Assembly (NCBI RefSeq): GCF_004519545.1
Contig: NZ_SDKM01000032.1
Location: forward strand, 1 to 43,015
DNA length: 43,015 nucleotides
From: Nocardioides guangzhouensis
GTDB lineage: Bacteria > Actinomycetota > Actinomycetes > Propionibacteriales > Nocardioidaceae
Direction of reading: 5' to 3'
Every line of letters begins with the position of its first letter. Position 1 is the stretch's first letter. The position numbers were made by a program, and so were the translations under genes. This document shows positions 40,445 through 43,015 of this stretch, in pieces. The notes under the pieces are model-generated. The model saw nothing but the letters and a program-made list of their open reading frames with translations, was not told the DNA's origin and did not search any database.

Positions 40445-41551
40445 GTGACCGCGACCAGGACGGTGCCTCGACCCGGGGCGCTCCGTCGCGCCGTACCCAC
40501 CGCTGCCCTGGCCCTGGTCGCGACCCTGCTCACCGGGTGCTCCGACGACCGCGGCGACGGCGACGCGGATGCTGCGGCCGCCACGACCAGCGGCAGCGCC
40601 CCGACCGGCGACGCCACGACCCCGGCGGAGCCCGCGCCGAGCGGGTCCACCGACAGCCCGACCGGCACCGCCGACGACCCGCCGGTCCGCTCGTCCGTGT
40701 CCCTCCCGGCCCTGATGCGCGAGCGGCTCACCGGCGGCCCGATCGCCCGGGTCCGGCGGCAGGCGGTCACCGACGCGTACACGCGCTGGGAGGTGACCTA
40801 CCCCAGCGGCGAGGTCACCGTCTCCGGGGTCCTCCTGGTGCCGAACGGCCGTGGCCCGTTCCCCGGCATCGTGCTCAACCACGGCTACATCGAGCCGTCG
40901 GTCTACGTCACCGGCCAGGGCCTGGCCCGCGAGCAGGACCGGCTGGCCCGGGCCGGCTTCGTGGTGCTGCACACCGACTACCGCGGTCACGCGGCGTCCG
41001 ACCCGGCCACCCCGCTGTCCCGCGAGACCCGGCTGGGCTACACCCGCGACGCGATCAACGCCGTCCAGTCGCTCAAGCGGTCGCCGGTCGTCGACCGGAC
41101 CCGGGTGGCGATGCTCGGCCGGTCGATGGGCGGCGCGGTCACCTACAACGCCCTGGTCGCCAAGCCCGGCCTGGTGCAGGCGGCCGTCGTCTACGCACCG
41201 GTCAGCTCGCGGTTCCTCGACAACCTCGAGCGGTGGACGATCCCCGAGCGACCGGAGGCCGCGCAGGCGCTCTACGACCGGTTCGGGACACCGCGCGCCA
41301 ACCCGCGCTTCTACCGCGAGCTCTCCGCCCGCACCTACTTCGACCGGATCACCGAGCCGCTGCTGATCCACCACGGCACCTCCGACGACAGCTGCCCGAT
41401 CGCCTGGTCGCGGACCACGCAGGACCTGTTGCGCCAGGACGGGGTCCGGTCGCGGCTGGTGGTCTACGAGGGCGAGGAGCACGCGTTCGTCCCGCGCTGG
41501 GAGGACTCGATCCGCACCACGGTCGCGTTCCTCCGTCGGCAGCTGGCCTGA
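40445..41551 (+). CDS. secreted alpha/beta hydrolase lipoprotein (prolyl-oligopeptidase-like)
   Basis: The 368-residue protein has a signal peptide with lipobox LLTGC (Cys32), a Thr/Ser/Pro-rich linker (about 36-82), and an alpha/beta hydrolase of the dienelactone/S9 type. The nucleophile is Ser227 (GRSMGG), with Asp314 or Asp315 in HHGTSDDSCPI and His346 in GEEHAF. It is probably anchored outside the membrane and cleaves an ester or peptide of unknown kind. GTG 40445 is chosen; the frame is open upstream to 40394 through the repeat region. It is followed by a GAF regulator after 75 bases. Confidence 0.8.
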   Translation: MTATRTVPRPGALRRAVPTAALALVATLLTGCSDDRGDGDADAAAATTSGSAPTGDATTPAEPAPSGSTDSPTGTADDPPVRSSVSLPALMRERLTGGPIARVRRQAVTDAYTRWEVTYPSGEVTVSGVLLVPNGRGPFPGIVLNHGYIEPSVYVTGQGLAREQDRLARAGFVVLHTDYRGHAASDPATPLSRETRLGYTRDAINAVQSLKRSPVVDRTRVAMLGRSMGGAVTYNALVAKPGLVQAAVVYAPVSSRFLDNLERWTIPERPEAAQALYDRFGTPRANPRFYRELSARTYFDRITEPLLIHHGTSDDSCPIAWSRTTQDLLRQDGVRSRLVVYEGEEHAFVPRWEDSIRTTVAFLRRQLA

Positions 41552-41592
41552 TCCGCGCCGCCGATCCCTCGTCCGGGTGTGGGCCCGGGGGC

Positions 41593-41598
41593 TAACGT
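41593..41598 (+). promoter_or_regulatory. -10 box before the GAF regulator
   Basis: TAACGT fits TANNNT and lies 28 bases before ATG 41627, which has GGGGAG at 41615-41620 as ribosome-binding site. Transcription would start near 41605. Confidence 0.4.
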
Positions 41599-41626
41599 GG
41601 CGGGCATCACTCACGGGGAGACACGG

Positions 41627-42871
41627 ATGACGGGTTCGCGGGACGAGCTGCACGGACGCCGCCTCGAGGCGGTGCGGGCCTGGACCGCGTTCGTCGAGAA
41701 CGGCGACGCGGCCGGGCCGCTGGTGCGTCCCGAGATCCTCGACAGCTGGCAGCGCTCCGAGGCGCACCTCACCCGTGACGTCACCCACGCACCGCTGGCC
41801 GACGAGGACGACACCCGCGCCCTCTGGGAGGGCTCCCCGCTGCAGACCGCGGTCGAGCGGGTCGAGGCCGAGCTGCGGCGCACCGCCGAGGACGGTGACC
41901 TGGTCATCGCGGTCACCGATGACCAGACCCGCATCCTGTGGACGTACGGCGGCCGGGTGATGCGCCGCAAGGCCGAGTCGGTCAACTTCGTCTCCGGGGG
42001 CCGGTGGGACGACACCTCGGTCGGCACCAACGCGCTGGACCTCGCCACCCGCGGCGACGCGCCGGCGATGGTGTTCAGCGCCGAGCACTACGCGCCGATG
42101 GTGCACAACTGGGTCTGCTGGGCCGCGCCCGTGCACGACCCGCTGACCGGCCGCCAGCTCGGGGTCATCGACCTCTCGACCACCTGGGACCGCACCCACC
42201 CGATCGGGCTCGCCACGGCACGCGTGATGGCCCGGCTGATCGAGACCGCGCTGCCGCACACCCGCAGCTACGCCGACGCCTCCCTGATGTCGGCGGCCCG
42301 GCTCGAGCCCGGGCTGGTGCTCACCCTGCTCGGCGGCGCCGAGGCGTGGCTCGACGGGCAGCGGCTGCTGCTCAACCGCCGGCAGACCGAGATCCTCGCG
42401 CTGCTCGCGCTGCACCCCGAGGGGTTGTCGTCCGAGCACCTCCACGCGGTGCTGTACGGCGACCACTCGGTCACCGTCTCCACGCTCAAGGCCGAGGTCT
42501 CCCACCTGCGCGCAGCGCTCGGCGGGCAGCTCGCCTCCCGGCCGTACCGGCTGATGATGCCGGTGACCACGGACGTCGAGACCGTGCTCGACCTGCTCGG
42601 CCAGGGCGAGGTCGGCGCGGCCGTGGCGGCGTACGGCGGCGACCTGCTGCCGGGCACCGACGCCCCCGGCCTGACCGAGCTCGCGGAGTACGTCGCGGTG
42701 GCCGTGCGCGAGGCGCTGATGGCCGACCCGCGGCCCGACGCGGTGCTCCGCTACGGCGAGATCGCGCCGTACGACACGGAGGTGCTGGAGGTGGCGCTGG
42801 CCGCCCTCGGCACCTCCCCGCACCCGGCGCGGGCCCTGCTCAAGGGCCGCCTGGCCGCCTCCGGCCGCTGA
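41627..42871 (+). CDS. AcoR/DhaR-type GAF regulator with winged-helix C-terminus
   Basis: The 414-residue regulator begins like AcoR/DhaR activators (LVRPEILDSWQRSEAHL, about 27-43) with a GAF sensor (about 70-225, ending GRQLGVIDLSTTWDRTHPIG). The usual sigma-54 AAA+ domain is absent. Instead a winged-helix-like C-terminus follows (about 250-330: LLNRRQTEILALLALHPEGL; HSVTVSTLKAEVSHLRAALG) and then a helical tail. In other actinobacteria this type often sits beside aldehyde or alcohol dehydrogenase genes. The gene that would follow lies beyond the window end. Its stop codon is part of a palindromic repeat. Confidence 0.8.
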   Translation: MTGSRDELHGRRLEAVRAWTAFVENGDAAGPLVRPEILDSWQRSEAHLTRDVTHAPLADEDDTRALWEGSPLQTAVERVEAELRRTAEDGDLVIAVTDDQTRILWTYGGRVMRRKAESVNFVSGGRWDDTSVGTNALDLATRGDAPAMVFSAEHYAPMVHNWVCWAAPVHDPLTGRQLGVIDLSTTWDRTHPIGLATARVMARLIETALPHTRSYADASLMSAARLEPGLVLTLLGGAEAWLDGQRLLLNRRQTEILALLALHPEGLSSEHLHAVLYGDHSVTVSTLKAEVSHLRAALGGQLASRPYRLMMPVTTDVETVLDLLGQGEVGAAVAAYGGDLLPGTDAPGLTELAEYVAVAVREALMADPRPDAVLRYGEIAPYDTEVLEVALAALGTSPHPARALLKGRLAASGR

Positions 42872-42943
42872 CCCGGCACATCTTGTGCCGACTCACCGTC
42901 GGGCGGGGGTGGTGACCCGGCACATCTTGTGCCGACTCACCGT
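42869..42943. repeat. two 31-bp imperfect palindromic repeats, 44-bp period
   Basis: Copies at 42869-42899 and 42913-42943 read TGACCCGGCACA-TCT-TGTGCCGACTCA then CCGT. The core CCGGCACATCTTGTGCCG is the reverse complement of the AGA-loop core at 40334-40413. Copy 1 begins exactly on the stop codon of the GAF regulator. The spacing of 44 bp is the same as in the first pair. Confidence 0.9.
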
Positions 42944-42964
42944 GGGGCGGCGATGGTCGAGACC

Positions 42965-42988
42965 TGTGACGGCGGTCACGAAGTGACC
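42965..42988. promoter_or_regulatory. Crp-type site with overlapping dyad at the window end
   Basis: TGTGA-CGGCGG-TCACG (42965-42980) matches the Crp consensus at 9 of 10 positions. GGTCAC-GAA-GTGACC (42974-42988) overlaps it as a second perfect dyad. They lie where the next gene's promoter is expected; CCTCCTAG at the very end precedes nothing readable. The 14-bp core is the reverse complement of that at 22396-22409. Confidence 0.55.
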
Positions 42989-43015
42989 AACCTTTCGCCA
43001 ACCTTGCCCTCCTAG

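Overview
This window comes from a high-GC actinobacterium. The dense GC-rich coding, ATGA/GTGA stop-start overlaps, many GTG starts, DUF3263, DUF3618 and LytR_C proteins, a SARP-like NB-ARC regulator and CIRCE-controlled groEL all fit. Protein style and gene content point to the Nocardioidaceae (Nocardioides or a close relative). This is inferred without a database search. I see no tRNA, rRNA, IS element, prophage or CRISPR array, so this reads as chromosomal backbone.

Layout. 0-3.4 kb: a monocarboxylate-type sodium symporter with its DUF3311 partner, divergent from a ParA/MinD-like ATPase with a His/Gln/Pro-rich N-terminus. 3.5-9 kb: a 3-hydroxybutyrate locus (PhaC-like serine hydrolase, GAF/PucR regulator, tiny coupled ORF, 3-hydroxybutyrate dehydrogenase, MHS-type transporter). 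9-15 kb: a MEDS-HATPase stress regulator, then a cyclic-nucleotide-binding protein, a class III adenylate cyclase and otsA on the minus strand, facing DUF3263, a LytR_C protein and otsB on the plus strand. 15-20 kb: a GNAT and AzlD/AzlC exporter genes divergent from a large BTAD/NB-ARC regulator.

19.8-21.6 kb holds the clearest special pathway. A SAM riboswitch precedes a threonine-synthase-like enzyme and a Gly-Gly-ended sulfur carrier. This is the MetM/MetO arrangement, which makes homocysteine directly from O-phosphohomoserine. 22.3-28 kb is a complete cello-oligosaccharide operon (cebEFG-bglC-cebR). Its promoter carries two mirror-image CebR operators with a Crp-type site between them. 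28-32 kb holds a GDSL hydrolase with an apparent one-base frameshift, an ATP-grasp protein, and a lone groEL behind two CIRCE elements. 32-36.5 kb has two MFS transporters, a flavodoxin and two membrane proteins. 36.5-40.3 kb is a molybdenum-hydroxylase maturation set (MobA-like, CoxD, CoxE, XdhC) without its structural enzyme. 40.4-42.9 kb has a lipoprotein hydrolase and an AcoR-type GAF regulator.

Beyond genes, the most unusual feature is a set of locus-specific palindromic repeats in intergenic gaps. They are: four 30-bp repeats at a 52/51/52-bp period upstream of an MFS gene (31817-32001); two tandem pairs at a 44-bp period that start on stop codons and bracket the last two genes in opposite orientation (40334-40413 and 42869-42943); and long inverted repeats at 3388-3461, 15018-15082 and 19699-19761. 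Their regular spacing, about 4 to 5 helical turns, is not explained by simple terminators.
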